A DNA stretch of 64,000 nucleotides, from positions 20,849,575 to 20,913,574 of the forward strand of contig CM060466.1 of the NCBI GenBank assembly GCA_030544235.1. Direction: 5' to 3'. Positions 38,722 to 53,700 of the stretch are shown here, in pieces; position 1 is the first letter of the stretch, and each line of letters begins with the position of its first letter. A model generated the notes under the pieces. It searched no databases, was not told where the DNA came from, and saw only the letters and a list, made by a program, of their open reading frames with translations. The stretch is from Lepturacanthus savala. Its lineage: Eukaryota > Chordata > Actinopteri > Scombriformes > Trichiuridae. Made by a program: the position numbers and the translations under genes.

Positions 38722-41700
38722 TCAGTTGTCCAGCCCCTCGGCACACACCATGCTGCCGTACAGCTGCTGAGGGTCTGGGTGTGTCCGCACCCGCTCCTCC
38801 GCCTCGCTGTCCGTGCTGCCCTCGCTGTCCAGGCGGGCTGAGGGGTGACACTGGCCGGTCAGGGCGGGGTAAAGGGCGTTGGGGGGCAGCGGGCTGGGAA
38901 GGAGGTCCTCGTCTGAGCTCAGGTAGTCCCCCTCGGCGGAGGCGGGGCTGGCCAGGCAGAGGTCCTGGTAGTCGGCGCTTCCGCCTCCGCCGACCCTGGA
39001 GCTGGGGGTCGGCTTCTGTCCCCGCATCTCCCTGATCTGTGGACAGAAGGGGGGGTTAGCGGGACCCACAGGCTGGTTTATCTGTGTTTAAGGCGTAGTA
39101 CATCTAAAAGGTCATATTATCATATTCCTTTGAAAAGACAAAATTAACAATGAGTTAGCCTGTTAGAAGGCAGCTTTGATTTTTATGCATATATCGCATG
39201 GGAAAACCTCAGCTACAACACTATATAAAGTATTATCTGCAGTAAAACATATATACATATATTACTGTTACATCATCAATATAATCAATATCTAAGTTGG
39301 GGCGACATGGTGGCGCAGGGGTTAGCGCTGTTGCCTCACAGCAAGAAGGTCGAAGGTTCAAGACCTCCTTGGTCCTGGGTCTGGGACCTTTCTGTGTGGA
39401 GTTTGCATGTTCTCCCCATGTCTGTGTGGGTTTTCACCGGGTACTCCAGCTTCCTCCCACAGTCCAAAAACATGCTCAGGTTAATTGCAGACTCTAAATT
39501 GCCTTGTAGGTGTGAGTGTGTGAGTAAATGCAAGCAATGATCATTTTGATATTTAATTTAGACTTGAGCTGTTTCTGTGATTATTTAATTGGGTACTTTA
39601 TAATGTCCTTTTTAAACATTGATAATGTCCTTTTTAAACATTGATCATTGAAACATTGATCTTTAAACTCTTATCTTATTAATCATTGAACTTTGTATTG
39701 CAGATTTTTTGGTGATTTGGGTTAGTTTGGTCTTGTTTTAAGTATTTTTTATCTGTAGTAAAACACAATTTTTTATTTTTTTTTGTTTCGCAATATTCTA
39801 ACTAGAATTGCTTTTTAACAGCAACATAAAGTGATTCTGACACCTAGTAGTCACCTCACATGTAGATTTCTTTTGATGCCAGATTTAAGTGCATAACCTT
39901 TGTGCTTGTAGAGACATTCCATATTTATTATTTTAGGAAAACTAAAAATAGGCCTGGCTAAAACAGGCGTAAGTGGTTAGAGCTTTCAAATCTTTTTTTT
40001 CTTCTCTACAAAATACACACAGATGCATTTTAGAAAAAACTTCACTTCAGAAAGTAGCGAGTACTGAGTTCCTTCATGGAAATGTAGTGTTGTTAAAGGT
40101 ACAATATTTGTCTTTCAAATGTAGTGGAGTGAAAGTCCGAAGTTTCCAAAAAATAAGACTCAAGTAAAGTACAGATACTCAAAAATAAATGTATTTAAGC
40201 GCAGTATTCCAGAAAATTTACTTTTTTATGGTCCACCACTGCACAGAGCTACATTTTTAAATCCTGTTGTAGTTATCATTTAAATAGGAAACAGGAGTAA
40301 ATAGTGGAATTGTTGTTTAACTAGATGATTTTCTAATTTACCACAGCTGACGGTGTTCATAGGAACAACTAAAAATAAGATGCAGTGTCCGGGTTAATTT
40401 TAATGAAGGAATTTCACAGCCTGTGCAATAGTGTGGCTCATTTATGCATTTTGGTAAACAATGTCTAAGGATGCAGAGGAATACGCATTATCAGGCTTTT
40501 TATTACTTTTTATTTTTATTTACTTTTTATTTACTACTACTGCTGTTAAAATATATTTATCAATCATCAGTTTTTTTTATAATATTGTTAGGTTAAGGTA
40601 GTCTATCATTAAATAAACTAGGAAGGATCTCTGCGATGTTGACTAAATAATGTTATTTTTTTTGTCTGACTCTTCACATAAGTGTTTAAAACGTGGCCTA
40701 TATCAGATTCTGATGTGAATTTGTCACAGCCCTGAAGTGACCCACATGCTCATAGGAGGAAGTAACTATGAAGCCACTGAAGTCAGTGTGTTCAGTTTCA
40801 TGTACAAGCTATTGCACAGTGGAAGCCAGTGGATATGTGAACAAATAGAGTAAAAGGAGGAGAAGAATGAAAATAAGGAGAACAAGAGCCAAGTTTTAAT
40901 TACGGCAATGGCTGCTTTAAAAAAGAGCTTTATAACATCATCCGTATGGTAAAATGATTACACACTGAGGTTTACATTTGTTAGATGAGACTTGGCGAAA
41001 ACATTAAATGTCAGATGGAGGGGATTTTTTTTTTTTAATGGCTGTTGGGTGTAAAAATAACAGTGAAACCCACTGATCTGTGTCTTGTTCATGGTTTAGA
41101 GGTTGTGCAAATAGGCCAGTTAAGCTACACACAAACATGATTTGTACTGGTACTAGAAAAAAAAAAACTGTCCAGCTTTCAGTTCACATTCAGCACTTTT
41201 GCCTGAACATGTATGCTTTTTCTTAACCGTACATCTACCACAGTGACTCATGACAAATCTCAGAGGTTTTTTGTTCCCCTTACCATCCACTAGCTATCTG
41301 TAAGGACAGGGGAGGGGAAACAAGTGGTTAACCAATGGAAATGTTCTGACTCTGTGACTGCTTGTCAACTTACAGCAACATAAAGAACAGAAGCCCATGG
41401 GTCGTTTTATTTTTGCAAATTAAAACAGGCTAATTAACACACAGAAATGAGCAGAGGACAAAATGCTCTAACAAGAGAATTTGTAATCGCTGCAAAATTA
41501 GTCTCTTGAGGACTGTACTGAGATTTTTTCCAAATGATTCATGTCTACCTCATCTACACTCATGCAAGTTTCGGTCTCATCTTTTGAAAACCACAGCTTT
41601 GATCACAAAAAAATGGGGAAGGAGAGGAGTGGGGTGGTAAAGAGCAGGGCAGTCACATCACACCCACTCAAAATACAAAACAAAACAAAAAAAAAACACT

Positions 41701-44700
41701 TCCCATGCACTCTGAATGAGCAAATGCTGGGTGAGAATTCTGAAACTCCAACGCAGGGTTAGTATCAGATTATATTAATTATATTATTTAGACATCATGA
41801 GGTCATTGGAGTTTAAAACTTTAAAAACTGAAAGTCCATTTCTTTAACCCACCAGAGTGAGCGACTGTGTACAGAAGCAGCACAGCTGTGGCTTTACGTG
41901 ACAAGTTCACCCTGAACCAAATGATGAGGATGCAGCAGTGGCCTTTCATTACCAGAACAACAGTCACACAACTGTGAATGTGTTTGGGTGGAAGTGGTGT
42001 CTGCTGTGCAGCTGCATGTAGATGACAAGATTCTTCTGTGGTGGATAGCATGGCTGCACAATCTAACATCTAACCTTTAGGCACATCATTTTAAAAAGGA
42101 AGTCATCAGTCAACAAAAACATGTTAAGTACAAGTACTCGTCAAAGTGTTTGTCAACTATATTGTTGTAGCCCTAATTAATCAGACACATACACATTTCA
42201 ATATAGACACTGGCTGTAAGCAAACATTTGCAGGCTCCATATTTTATTTGAGATCATTTGTTATTGCATCAGATTTTCACAAATTACTGATAGTAGAAAT
42301 CTGAATTTTGATCATTTATTGAGGCATTAAAGTTTATTTGGATGCAATATTCAAGTGTAAATGCTGCATTTTGCACAGATTTATTGCCTCAACTTCATCA
42401 CGATTTATAAAGTACAGAGTGCATTACTTACCCCCTTCCTGTATATAACACAGCTTTAAATGAAACGAGTGACCGTCAGTACACACACAACAACAACATT
42501 TTTGTGTGTGTGTGTGCGTGTGTGTCCAACCTGGTTCTTGAGCTCAGTGATCTGGTCCCGGAGCTGGTTGATGTACTGTCTGGAGTCTGAGTGATTCAGC
42601 TGACCCTGAATCAGCCCTGCCTCTTTCTGAAACACACACACACAAACACACAAAACCAGCATTCTTGTTACATAACAGTCTATCCATCATTAAAATAACA
42701 TTAAATCTATCAAATCAAACATATACACACACCTGTATCTCGAGTTCAGCGATCTTCTGCCTGAGTTCAGCCATAGCAGCCATACTGTCTGCTTCCCTTA
42801 GTCGTACTGCCATCACCTCTTCTTTACTCTATGTGTGAGGAGGGAGGAGAGGACAGGGGTGTAGAGAAAGACAAAGTGAGAGATGACGTGTGGACAATCA
42901 TGCATTGGACGTCAGTAATAGATACTAAAGATAATCTACATTCTAGGATAATAATCCCAGACTTGGGTCAGATTCTGCCCATTTCTGGTTCCTCTTTCTT
43001 AAAAGAGTCTTTCTATAATTTTCCCTTCTTCTTTGTTGTCTTCATTCCTATTCGGGACCTAGAAAACAATTCTCTACCCATCACTCATGCTTAATATGTA
43101 CACATGTCGCTTCCACAATTTCTTCACTTATCCTGGATCCCACCCATCCCTCATTCCAGGCTGCCATTCCCGTTGTTGCAGTACTCCTCATCCCATCTGG
43201 CTAACATCCTTTCTCCTGTCTGTCCAGACCTTGCATTCTAACTCGGCCTGCTTCCTTTTCATCTCGTTGAGCTGGGCTTGGAGGGCTTTGTTCTGATTGG
43301 CCTGCATCTGGAGCCGGTCCTGGAGGGCGGAGCGTTCCTGCTCGTTGCGACCAATCAGCTTGCTGTGGATCTGGTTCTAAAATGAAGGACGGGTGAGAAC
43401 AGGGTGTACAATAAATCTGGTCACACAGAAAGAAGAGTTCAGAAAATTACAAAAAACGCTCATATTAGAGTCCTGCGACTGCTATTTTAGTTTATTTTGG
43501 CTGTTCCGATAACATGCTTGAACAAATTTAACCACAAACAACCCAACAGTGTTCAGCTGTACTACAGTATATGTCCCACCTGGCTCTCCTGCTGCAGGGC
43601 TTTCAGTTTGACCTCTCGGAGCTCGGCCTGGGCCTGAGCCTCCCTCAGTCTGACCGTCATCAGTTTGTCCTGCAGCTCGTTCATGGCGTTTTTCTTCGGG
43701 GATTCCTTCCAGTGGCCACCACCGCCGCCCGTGCTGCTGCCACGGGACATATGATGCTGCAGAAACACAGTGACCGGGTATAACTACTGCTGTTCAGGCA
43801 GACCATCTGTAAAGCGGCGGCAGCGGTTCGTGTGTGTTACCTGCCAGCGCTGGTTCAGCTCAGTGACAGAGTCCTGCATCTCTCTGAACGAGCGCAGCGT
43901 CTCCAGCTCCCTGAGCTTCATCTGCTTCACCTCCTCCTGCAAAGCCGCCATGTTGTTCTCATCAGGGAGGCAAGTGTTCCTCTGGATGGAAAAACATTCA
44001 ATGGTTAAAATTTAACAACACAAAGCCACTCTAGCAGTTGTGTTATGCTGTGTTATGCTTTCAGGAACATTAAAAAATTTACCAATGACACAGGCATATT
44101 TGTTTTATGTAGCTTTCAGATTCATGTGGCAGTAAAAACCACCATCAAGTAGCAGCAGAGCAGTTATTTCCCAACACCTTTATATCTTCCTCATGGTGGC
44201 TAACAAAGCCCTGTGGTCTGTATGTGTGAACGTCTATCTCACACTCTTCTCGCTCTCTCACACACAGAAACATGTGCCAGTTTGCTCACCTTCTCCAGGT
44301 CCAGGACCTTATCTTGCATTTCCTTCAGAGCTCCCAGTAGTTCGGTCTCGTGCAGTCGAGACTGCTCCAGCTCGGTCTGCAGGTTGCTCACAAACTGCTC
44401 TGTGTACTGAAACCAATAACATGAGTGTCAAGGTATGTCATATACCATATCAGTGAAACAAATTCAGTTTAAAATTAAACTAAGCATGTTTTGGACTGTG
44501 GGAGAAGGGCCTTGAACCTGCCACTTTCTTGCTGTGAGGCAACAGCTCTAATTTAATAATACATTCATAAATTATTTTAATCATAATTTGATAATTTTTT
44601 TTTTTTTTAGAGAGATTTTAAATTGGTCTTAAGGGCCACTAAAAGCAATTGGTCAGCACACCTCAGCGGCCTTGAGGAATCATATAATTTTCAAAAATGT

Positions 44701-47700
44701 CAGCAATATAAGGTGGAGCAGCCCCATGCGGCACTTAAAAACAAACAGCAGCATCTTAAACTGGATTCTAGAATGTGCAGGGAGCCAGAGGAAAGAGTTT
44801 TTTTGTACCAGTAAGCAGACAGGCAGCAGCTACATCACATATATCACGCATTACAATATAGTAAACGTGGGTTTATTGCTGTATGCAAGACTAGTTCCAA
44901 ACAATGACGTTTGTAATAAGTAGTTAAAATGTATGGATTACCACAATGCTTCAGTGGGTGTGAATTCTTGCAGAAGCTGTGATGTATTAGTAATGTACCT
45001 TTCAGCAGTCAAGTCTCATAGTGAACTGAGTGTACACACAGCGTCACTTATCTGTCACTGCTTTCTGTTCGAGTGACAGATGTTCCCACTTGTTGGTTAA
45101 TGTCTCTATGGCAACCCAAATTTAAAAGAGTGGAACCACAAAATTCGGTATCAAGCATGATCCTACCCCACTGAATCCGATTGATGTCAGAAAATAGACG
45201 CGTCACCACATCAAAGTGAAACTACAGGATGAGAGGTGTGAGAACGGTAGAAAGAGCAGCCGGGGCTGACAGGAAAAATATGTTCCTACGAGGCAAAATA
45301 CAAAAAGCTCGAAATCGGGCAAGTCCGTAGCGTGAGTGAAGGAGTCTCGGTTTGTCATTTAGGTGTCTCAGTCTTGGTTTTCAAAGGGGACTGTGAAGGT
45401 TTGGGGGTGTGGGAACCCTGGTGAGTGATGGATACCAGCCATCTGAGCTGGAATAAAACCATGTGTCACAACGGTGAACATTAGATCTTTCCTTTCTCCC
45501 CTCGTTTCTCGTCATGTCTAAACTCTCACTATTCAAAAAAGGCATAAAAATGCTCCAAAATATATACTGTATGTTATATATCATACACATTTTTTTAAGT
45601 AACATTTTCTCATTTTGCAACTTTTGCTTGCTTTCCACACTGTATGTGAAAGAGAGAACTAAGATTCTCACAGATGAACAAGGTTAGCTGAGGTGAGAAT
45701 TTTAACTGTGAATCTTTTTATTGACCACTAGTCCTTGATATTTGATGAACAGAATAAACTTTTTGTAGGCTTTGATTTAAGGTACAACTTTTTCAACTCT
45801 TCTCCAGCGATTAGTAAAACATGGGGCTTCATTTTAACTTCAGTGGCTTTGAGTACAGAGTCAAATCAAATCAAAACCGTCCTAATACTAACAGACAGCT
45901 CGGGTTGCTGAGCTTTGCAGGGTTAGTTTGCGAGTAAATAGTTTCCTCTGAGCCTAATGTGGAAACAGCTGCCACTCATTTTTTTGTCATCATAAATGAG
46001 TTCAAATGAAAACGCAGGAAAGAAAAGATCAAAAGCAAACTCAGTTTCGGGTTAATAAATGCAGAGACTTCCTGTTTGATTGCAGCAAACAGGTGTAACC
46101 TGTAAATAATAACTCAAGGCTGTGTTTTCTATGATTTTCATACACGTGTGAACAAAATGTCCCATAAAGCCCAGGACTGCACAGTATTCAGTCACCATAG
46201 GCGTGTTTGAACATTCAGGGTGTGGTAGACCGACTAATGTGGAGACACACAGTTGGGAAAAAAGCAATATTATATATTATATAATATCTATTCCTTTCTA
46301 TTCAATAGCTTAAATTATAGCTTATATTATTATTATTATACTCCTATTATTCTCTTTATTATACTAATATATTTATATAATTCATACTAATGTATATAAT
46401 AACATATACAGAATAGGTATGTGTGTTTATTTCTATTTTTCCAATAATTCCATGTGCAATAATCTAATCATCTACGTCATACCATGTGTACTTTTACAAT
46501 AACCATGTAACAACAACAGTGATGTGTACAGACATTTATTTAAAAAAAATACATCACATTTTTTAGCTCGCGCACCCCTGAGTGGCTGCTCCACACTTTG
46601 GGAATCCCTGATATGTGATGTGATGGAGCTTCAATTTTCCTGATGGAACCTCCCAAAGGATCAATAAAGTCATATCTGACTCTAATAAGCAGCAGAACAA
46701 TGGATTGTTACATCAAACAGGGATGTTTTTTAAAGTGTATTTTCTGGGCTTTTTGCGGGAGGGGGTTGCCTGAAGTAGGATTCAAACTGAATTGGTGTGG
46801 ACTGTAGCCTCTACATATGGGATGTCCACTTTACCCACTGCACGCCCCAAAACCGGGATGATATTGAGAAGAAAAAAAATATGGTTTCACTATCACAGCA
46901 TGTTACTACACAAATTTCCTCTAAAGTCTTAAGACAATCTGTGTTTTAATTAGTTAATTGAAAAGGCAAGGTGACATATTATCCAACAACATATATCTCT
47001 TATTCAATGAGAGCTGCCAGTCATGCTTTGTGTGAGAACCCAGATCCTTGTTGCTAACATTGTGTTGCTGCACAGATAGTGTCTCTGTGTTTTACCTTCT
47101 GTTGTTGCAATTCTCTGATCGTGTCCTGTGCCTTCTCCAGGCTCTCGCCGGCCGCACTGCACTGCTGCCTCACCACCGCCAGCTCCCTCTTGATCACGTA
47201 GTTCTCCTCGGCCTCCTGCGCCCTCGTTACCTGACCCTGCAACAGCACGATGGGGGTCAAGTTCTGGAGTTTAAACTTTAACATGCAGACTACTGCATAT
47301 ATCAATGTGGGGCAAAGGATCAGGACTTGTTTCTAGGGAATAAAACATTATTACACCGGAGGGGAACTTTGCTACATGTTACATGGCAGCATTAAAGATA
47401 GTTTGACATTTTGGGAACTATATTATCTGCTTTTTTGCAGAGAAAATATCACTGTATCGGTCCAATAAACATGAAGCAATAATCTGTAGCTGGTTACCTT
47501 TGCAGCTAAGGTAACCAGCTACAGATTGTTGCTTCATATTTATTAGACCTGCTAAGGTAACCAGCTAAGGCTTAGCTGGAAACATGGGGAAAAGGTTCGC
47601 TTGGCTCTTTTCTGAAACAAAACCACCAGTTAACATGCTAAATTCTTTTGTTCAAGTCATACAAAAATTAACTCTGGGTTAAAAGTGAGCTTTAGGGGAG

Positions 47701-50700
47701 CTGGATGGTGAGTTTTGTTACTTCTGGACAGAGTAGCTATTTTCTGTCATTTGCTAATTATCTCTGGTAGCTTCATGAACATGAAGACATGATAGTAGTA
47801 TCAATCTTAAATTCAAAATGTCAATCTATTTTAGATATATACACATAGATACATACATATATGTATATATAAATATATAAGAAATATATGTAATAATAAT
47901 AAAAATAATAACAGTAAACGTTTACATGCAACATGCAAGGATTGTACAACCACGATTACAGTTTCCATCTTTGACAAAAACATGCATTCAGGGATTACAG
48001 GACGGTTCTGAACTGATAAAAGGCTTCATCATAAACAATATTCTTTCATGCATTTTTCTTTTGACGGTCACTGTTAAAAGGAGCGAGAGAGGCAGTGCAA
48101 GCGAGCAGAAAGAGTAGGAAGAGGGAGGGGAGAGCAGGGCAGAGATAAGCAAGTTCAGCGGGAAAGTGGTTTACGTTACTCTACCTGTATCAGTCTGTCT
48201 GCCAGAGCAGCGCTCTCCTACAGCGCCAACCAAGGAGAGGAACAAGAAGATGAAAAAGAAAGAGGAAGAGAGTGAAAGACAGCAGGACACCAGGAAGGAT
48301 AAACCACATCAGAACTCCAGAGGAAATTCAAGGGAAAAAGTAAAGGAGAGAGATCACAGGTTGAGGAAACCAATCATTCTACAGAAGAGTAGACATGTTT
48401 GTGAAGAAAATAAAATTAAAAGCAGCGGTGCACTGACTTAGAAAACAGGATTTCGGAGAGGAGGAGAAGATTAAAAAAATCTTTCATAATAGCAGAGTGC
48501 TGGAGCAGCAGAAGAGAGAAAATGTCCCTTGCAGTCACAGGAACACACACAAACATGAGCTCACAAATTTAAACCCATCTTTTTATCTTGTTACAGCATT
48601 TAACTAGATCTGATCTAGACGTAGGCAATCTAGCGGTTTCATCTCAATGACGCTGCATAAACCTGATTTATTGTAGAATTCAGATAAGCTGCAGTCAGAG
48701 TCTGTCTCCTACCTTCTCCAGAGTCTCAATCCTCTGCTTCAGCAGCCTGTTTTCTGTGCGTAATCTCTGAAAGAGGAGAGAAGGATTCAGAGCAGTCCTC
48801 TTTGAATTTTCATTTTAACACCACGCCATCATGCACAAATATAAAATACACACACCTTGATCTCAATTTGCTCCTCCATTTCTTTGTTCTTGATTGTGGT
48901 ATATTCTTTCTCAAGCCTAATGAAAGGCAACCACAAAAAACACAGGATTACCCAATACTGCCTGAACATTTAAATGTTTTCTTTTTTTAATAAAAGGAAT
49001 GTCATTACTGTGCTTCATTGATTTGTTCCATCTTTTTTTAAATCACATTGCTCTAAAAGCAAAAACCTAAAGACTTCCTTCCGGCATGCCATTCATTTAG
49101 AGCGGCATAGACAGCAAAACGAGCAGTCATCAGACACCGGATATGAGTGTGCCCGGGTGTATAAACCTCAGCATTAGTAAGACAGAAATACAAATCCTAC
49201 TGAGCCACATACAGCCCATCCAGCTGGAGTCTCAGTAGTCGTTAGTTGAGTAATGAGTGCTCTTACTTCTTCATCCTCTTGGGGTTGTACTTGACCTGGT
49301 AGGCCCGGAGGATCAGCTTGTCGGGGCAGCTGTCAAACTGGTGGGGGATCACCTTCTGGAAATGCTGGAGGACCCGGAGGGAAACACAGGAGATTAGAGA
49401 GCTTAAGACTGACAAAGATGTTCATTAATGTTTAATGAGGCAGCACGAAGACATGTTTTAGAAGAGCAGCTAAGGTGTTGCATCGGCTCTGTGGTGAGCG
49501 GCAGCTGCTGCAGCTTTTACAGCCGTGTAGTTCTGATAATTCTGCAATTCACAAACAATAAACTGCCTTTAATATCCAAAGTGAAACACTCAGATTCAAT
49601 GTGTCGCTGTGCAATAAGTTCATGTTTTGACATTTGTTTGGAGTAACAATGTATTGTATTTTGATTTGAGACTTTTCCACAGTCAATTTGCTGCTTTTTA
49701 TTGGTTAATTTAGCAAGCAAGCAAAACTTTATTTATATAGCACATTTCGTTCCAGGTGGAAGCACAATGTGCTTAAAAGTCTGTAATTATAAAAGATAAA
49801 ACAACTTAAACAATATAGAATTATAAAATAAACAAGGAAGATGCCACACTACATACTAGGCACTTTTCAGTATTTCTGACATTTTAAAGTCAAACGATTT
49901 ATTGATTACTCAAGATAATAACAGAGAGTTACAGCTCTATTTCATACTGCAAAGTATCATAATATCAATTAATCAATTAATAAGGCTGGAAAGAATGCTG
50001 AAAGGTAGAAAAATAGCTAAGTTTCTAATTAAAGATCACATACACTACTAATAAAGATTGAATTCAACCATTTTATTAATCAGCAACAGATATATTCTTT
50101 CAGTGTGTTAACACTGTTAACATTATTGTTAACATCATCCAGATTAATGACAGATGGATCCGACAGAAATTCACATTCATATGTTTTGTTTTGCACAACA
50201 ACCTCTACAGATCTGCTCTGTATTTCAGGAATCTCACATGCAAAATGTAAAGTGGGATGTGGTGTCTGCGACGCCGATGTCAAACTCATTTCCTGCAGCT
50301 GCTTACCTGTGACATGCCCTCCATGTCCAGCTGAATGAGGTCAGTCTGGTTGTACTGCAGGATGGCCAGGCCCACACGGAAGATAATCTCTAGGCCCTAC
50401 AGAAATTTATAGTTGATAAAATGCGCTTAAGCAAGTCGAAATACCAGATTAGCAGACGGAAAATACACAGTCAAGCACATACTTAAAATGTTTCCCTACC
50501 TCATACATGAATATATCAAAGATGCGCGTGGCAACAGGCAGAGGGAGGAAAGTGAGGAAGAGGGTGAGGAACCAGGACGAGGCATACATGGACGTGTGGA
50601 AACTCTGGGAACGGAAGTGGACGTTCAGCTCTGGAAGTTGCTCCTAAAAAAGGTAAAAAAAAAAAAGAAATACACACACAGCATGATTTTGAGCATCACA

Positions 50701-53700
50701 GTGATATGCGATATGCTGGAGATATAAAAGAAAGATTTGCTGCCCCTCTGTGGATGAACATTAAACTGCAGACTCCCCTGCTTCCTCCTTACCTGTAGCA
50801 GATACTCAAACTGGTAAATGCAGAGGCCCAGCTCAGCCATGCTGGGTTTGAACAGCTCTCTCAGACGATACTCTTGCATCAGCCGCACAAACACACAAAA
50901 CGCCTCCTCCTCGGGCATCTGGGACCAGGTGACAGGCAAAGTTCCTTCATTAGTCATAAATTGGACGTTGCTTATGTTGAACGATGCATTATAGAGTTTC
51001 ATTCCTCAAAAAAATGGCCTCACAATCAGCTGGTTTTAGTTGTACTAATCAGGTAAAATCTAGTGGGATTAATTACAATGAGCCTCAAAATTCCCACAGT
51101 GACACACTGTATCCTCAATATGCATCATTTAGCTGAAATATGTGATCATTACCTGCATCAGCAGCAGACCAACGATGAATGCGCTGCCTTGGCAGTAGCC
51201 CACCTCTCGATCCACTAGAGAGTACGCCTGAAAAAACACGTACAAATTAGATTTGCTATGCTCCATATTTATAGAAAGCAGCACAGATGACGTCTATAAT
51301 CATGACGGAACATCCAGACTCTGGGCAACATGTTCAACAAGAGACTGTCGGGCTCTTCATCTCCCAAGCAGCTGCGCTACCGGGGAACTCGACTGATGTG
51401 CAGACAACTAACGAGATTGTTTCCCATAATTTCCACATTGCCTTGAACAAGATTACACCATGAAGCAAAGGGAAGTGAAAAATAAAGATGGTATTTGCAA
51501 TCATTCAAAGCTTTGTTTACTGCATCTTTGTCTGACATAATAATAATAATAATAATATTCACAATATCACACTGATTTGATCATTGTTACTTGTTTAAAT
51601 ACATTCTACATGGCACTAGTTATTTTGTCAATTATGAAGCAAAAATGCTGGTTTTACTTTCCTAAAAGAGTTGCTGCTTGCTTTTTTTAAATCAGTGTGA
51701 ATTAATTAATTAAATAATTATTATAACTTTATTAAAACACTCACCAACAGCAGAACATGGCATATGTGTCAAGCAATGATGTTGAATACCTGACCTAACT
51801 GAGAATTTCAGGCTTTGAAGTCAGGGTGCTGATAAGAAGCTGCATCGCTCACCTTCATGACGTTGAAGAGGACTTCCTGCCCCAGGCTGTCCTGGCCTTT
51901 GAAGAACTCGTGCTCTGGGTAGGTGCGGGCGATGTCTCTGCGGATGAGCTTCTCGCAGGGGGAGGACATCTTCAGCAGCTCCGAGTACTGGTTCTTCACT
52001 GGCATGTCGGTAGCGTTGCCCAGCAGCTGCCACACGATGGCCCGGAAATGGTGGGGGATGCCCTTCCTGATCAACTCCTGGAGGGTAAAGAAATGAAGAA
52101 AAAAAGAAAGAGAGAGAGACAATGAAGAGGACTAGAGTTACAAATGGGCAGATATGTTCCAGTAAATTTCCAGAAACCTTTCAATATATTCAATTCAATT
52201 GTCTTCCACTTGGCCTCAATAGCCCTGCAGTAAGCAGTGAGCTGTGTGCATGTGATGGAGAAGTGTACATACTTTAAAGGGATAGTTCAACATTTTTGAA
52301 GATTCACTCATCTTTATGATTCCCATAGTCACAGCAATAGGTGCTTTTCATTCATTTCATCATTAGAGCTGTTTCCAGACCAGCAGAGCTGCTCAGCTGT
52401 TACTACACAGCCAATGGTATTTATTGGTTTCCCCTCATCAAACTCAACAAATACACAATCCAGCAACTCCCAAATGCTGCGGTGGATGAGTTATTACCTG
52501 CAACCATCCCTTTAAATCTGGTTGTTTTAGCAAAGAATATGCTACAATATATTTTTCCCAGCTATTCAAGTTCCCTATTAAGGGCCAATCTTCAATTTTG
52601 TAAGTTATGGATTTGTTCCTGTTTTTTTTCCACATATATTCCAATAAATTCCCAAATATCCCAGTTAATTCCCATAATAAGTTTCCAACTTTGAAAATTC
52701 ACGGAATCCCATTAATCCCTAAAGAGGACTAATGATTCTGCCTCACTTCTTTATGTGATAAATATGATTTAAGCATCTCTTGAAGAGCAAAGTACAGGCA
52801 GATGAGAGAAATCAATTATGCAACAACATTTAAAAGGGCATAATAAAAACATTGTGATATATCTTTTTCACAATAATTCCTCACATTCTATTGTTAAATA
52901 ATAAATCATTGATGCCAAAATGCCTTGTTTTTTGTCTTTTGTTTAGTTTCCAGGCAGCCAAAGTCATTCTAATGTTTGTCCGCTCTCCCATTTCGCCCCG
53001 ATGCATTTTCCTGTCTCTTCTCTCACCCGTCTTCTTTTCCCCTGAGTTTTCTCACTTTTTTTGCCACAGAGGACACAGAGTGAGGCAGAGAGAGAGTCGC
53101 AGTGAAGTACAGACATAGGCGCGTTGGTGCAGTGCAATTAAAGCTTGTTGGTGTAATCGTTCAGATCATCTATACCGGATCTGTCAGTTGTACTGCATCC
53201 ACTGGCTGAAACAGCTCTGCTTTCTATGGGTTCATGCAGTTCATTCTTCACAAACCAATTTCCCTTGCAGGATAAAAATAAACCCTAAGACAACGCCGAG
53301 CTACATGTTTCCGACACATACAAGCAAACTGCTAACAAGGCTTCACACTGTGAACCTTATGAATAAAACAGAACAGTGACAAAGTCTGTTTGTGGATATA
53401 CAGGCCAAGCAGCCCTTAGATTAATGCTGCAGAGAGTCTAGGATTTATAGAGCCCTGCGTCTGACTTGAAACGCTGCCCGGTTTAAAAACAACACAAGGA
53501 GGCTGATGATCTGCTTAATGATTGATTGTCATTTTTAAATAAATATCTTTGTTCTTTAATTTATTTATTTAATTTATTTTTTTTATTATAATCCCACAAT
53601 GACAGAATGTTATAGAGTTTGTCATAATTTAAAATAAATAAATAAATATATTTAATTTAGTAGTATTTATTTCCTATTATTTGTGCATTATTTTCTCTTT

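Noticed and set aside
38562..39035. 157-codon plus-strand open frame
   Set aside because: It is the opposite strand of the last evi5l exon, whose minus frame matches the family to its GLDN end; GC-rich coding DNA keeps shadow frames open.
48166..48441. 91-codon lysine/glutamate-rich frame
   Set aside because: It runs through a purine-rich intron of evi5l and over exon 48217-48185 in antisense; low-complexity composition explains it.
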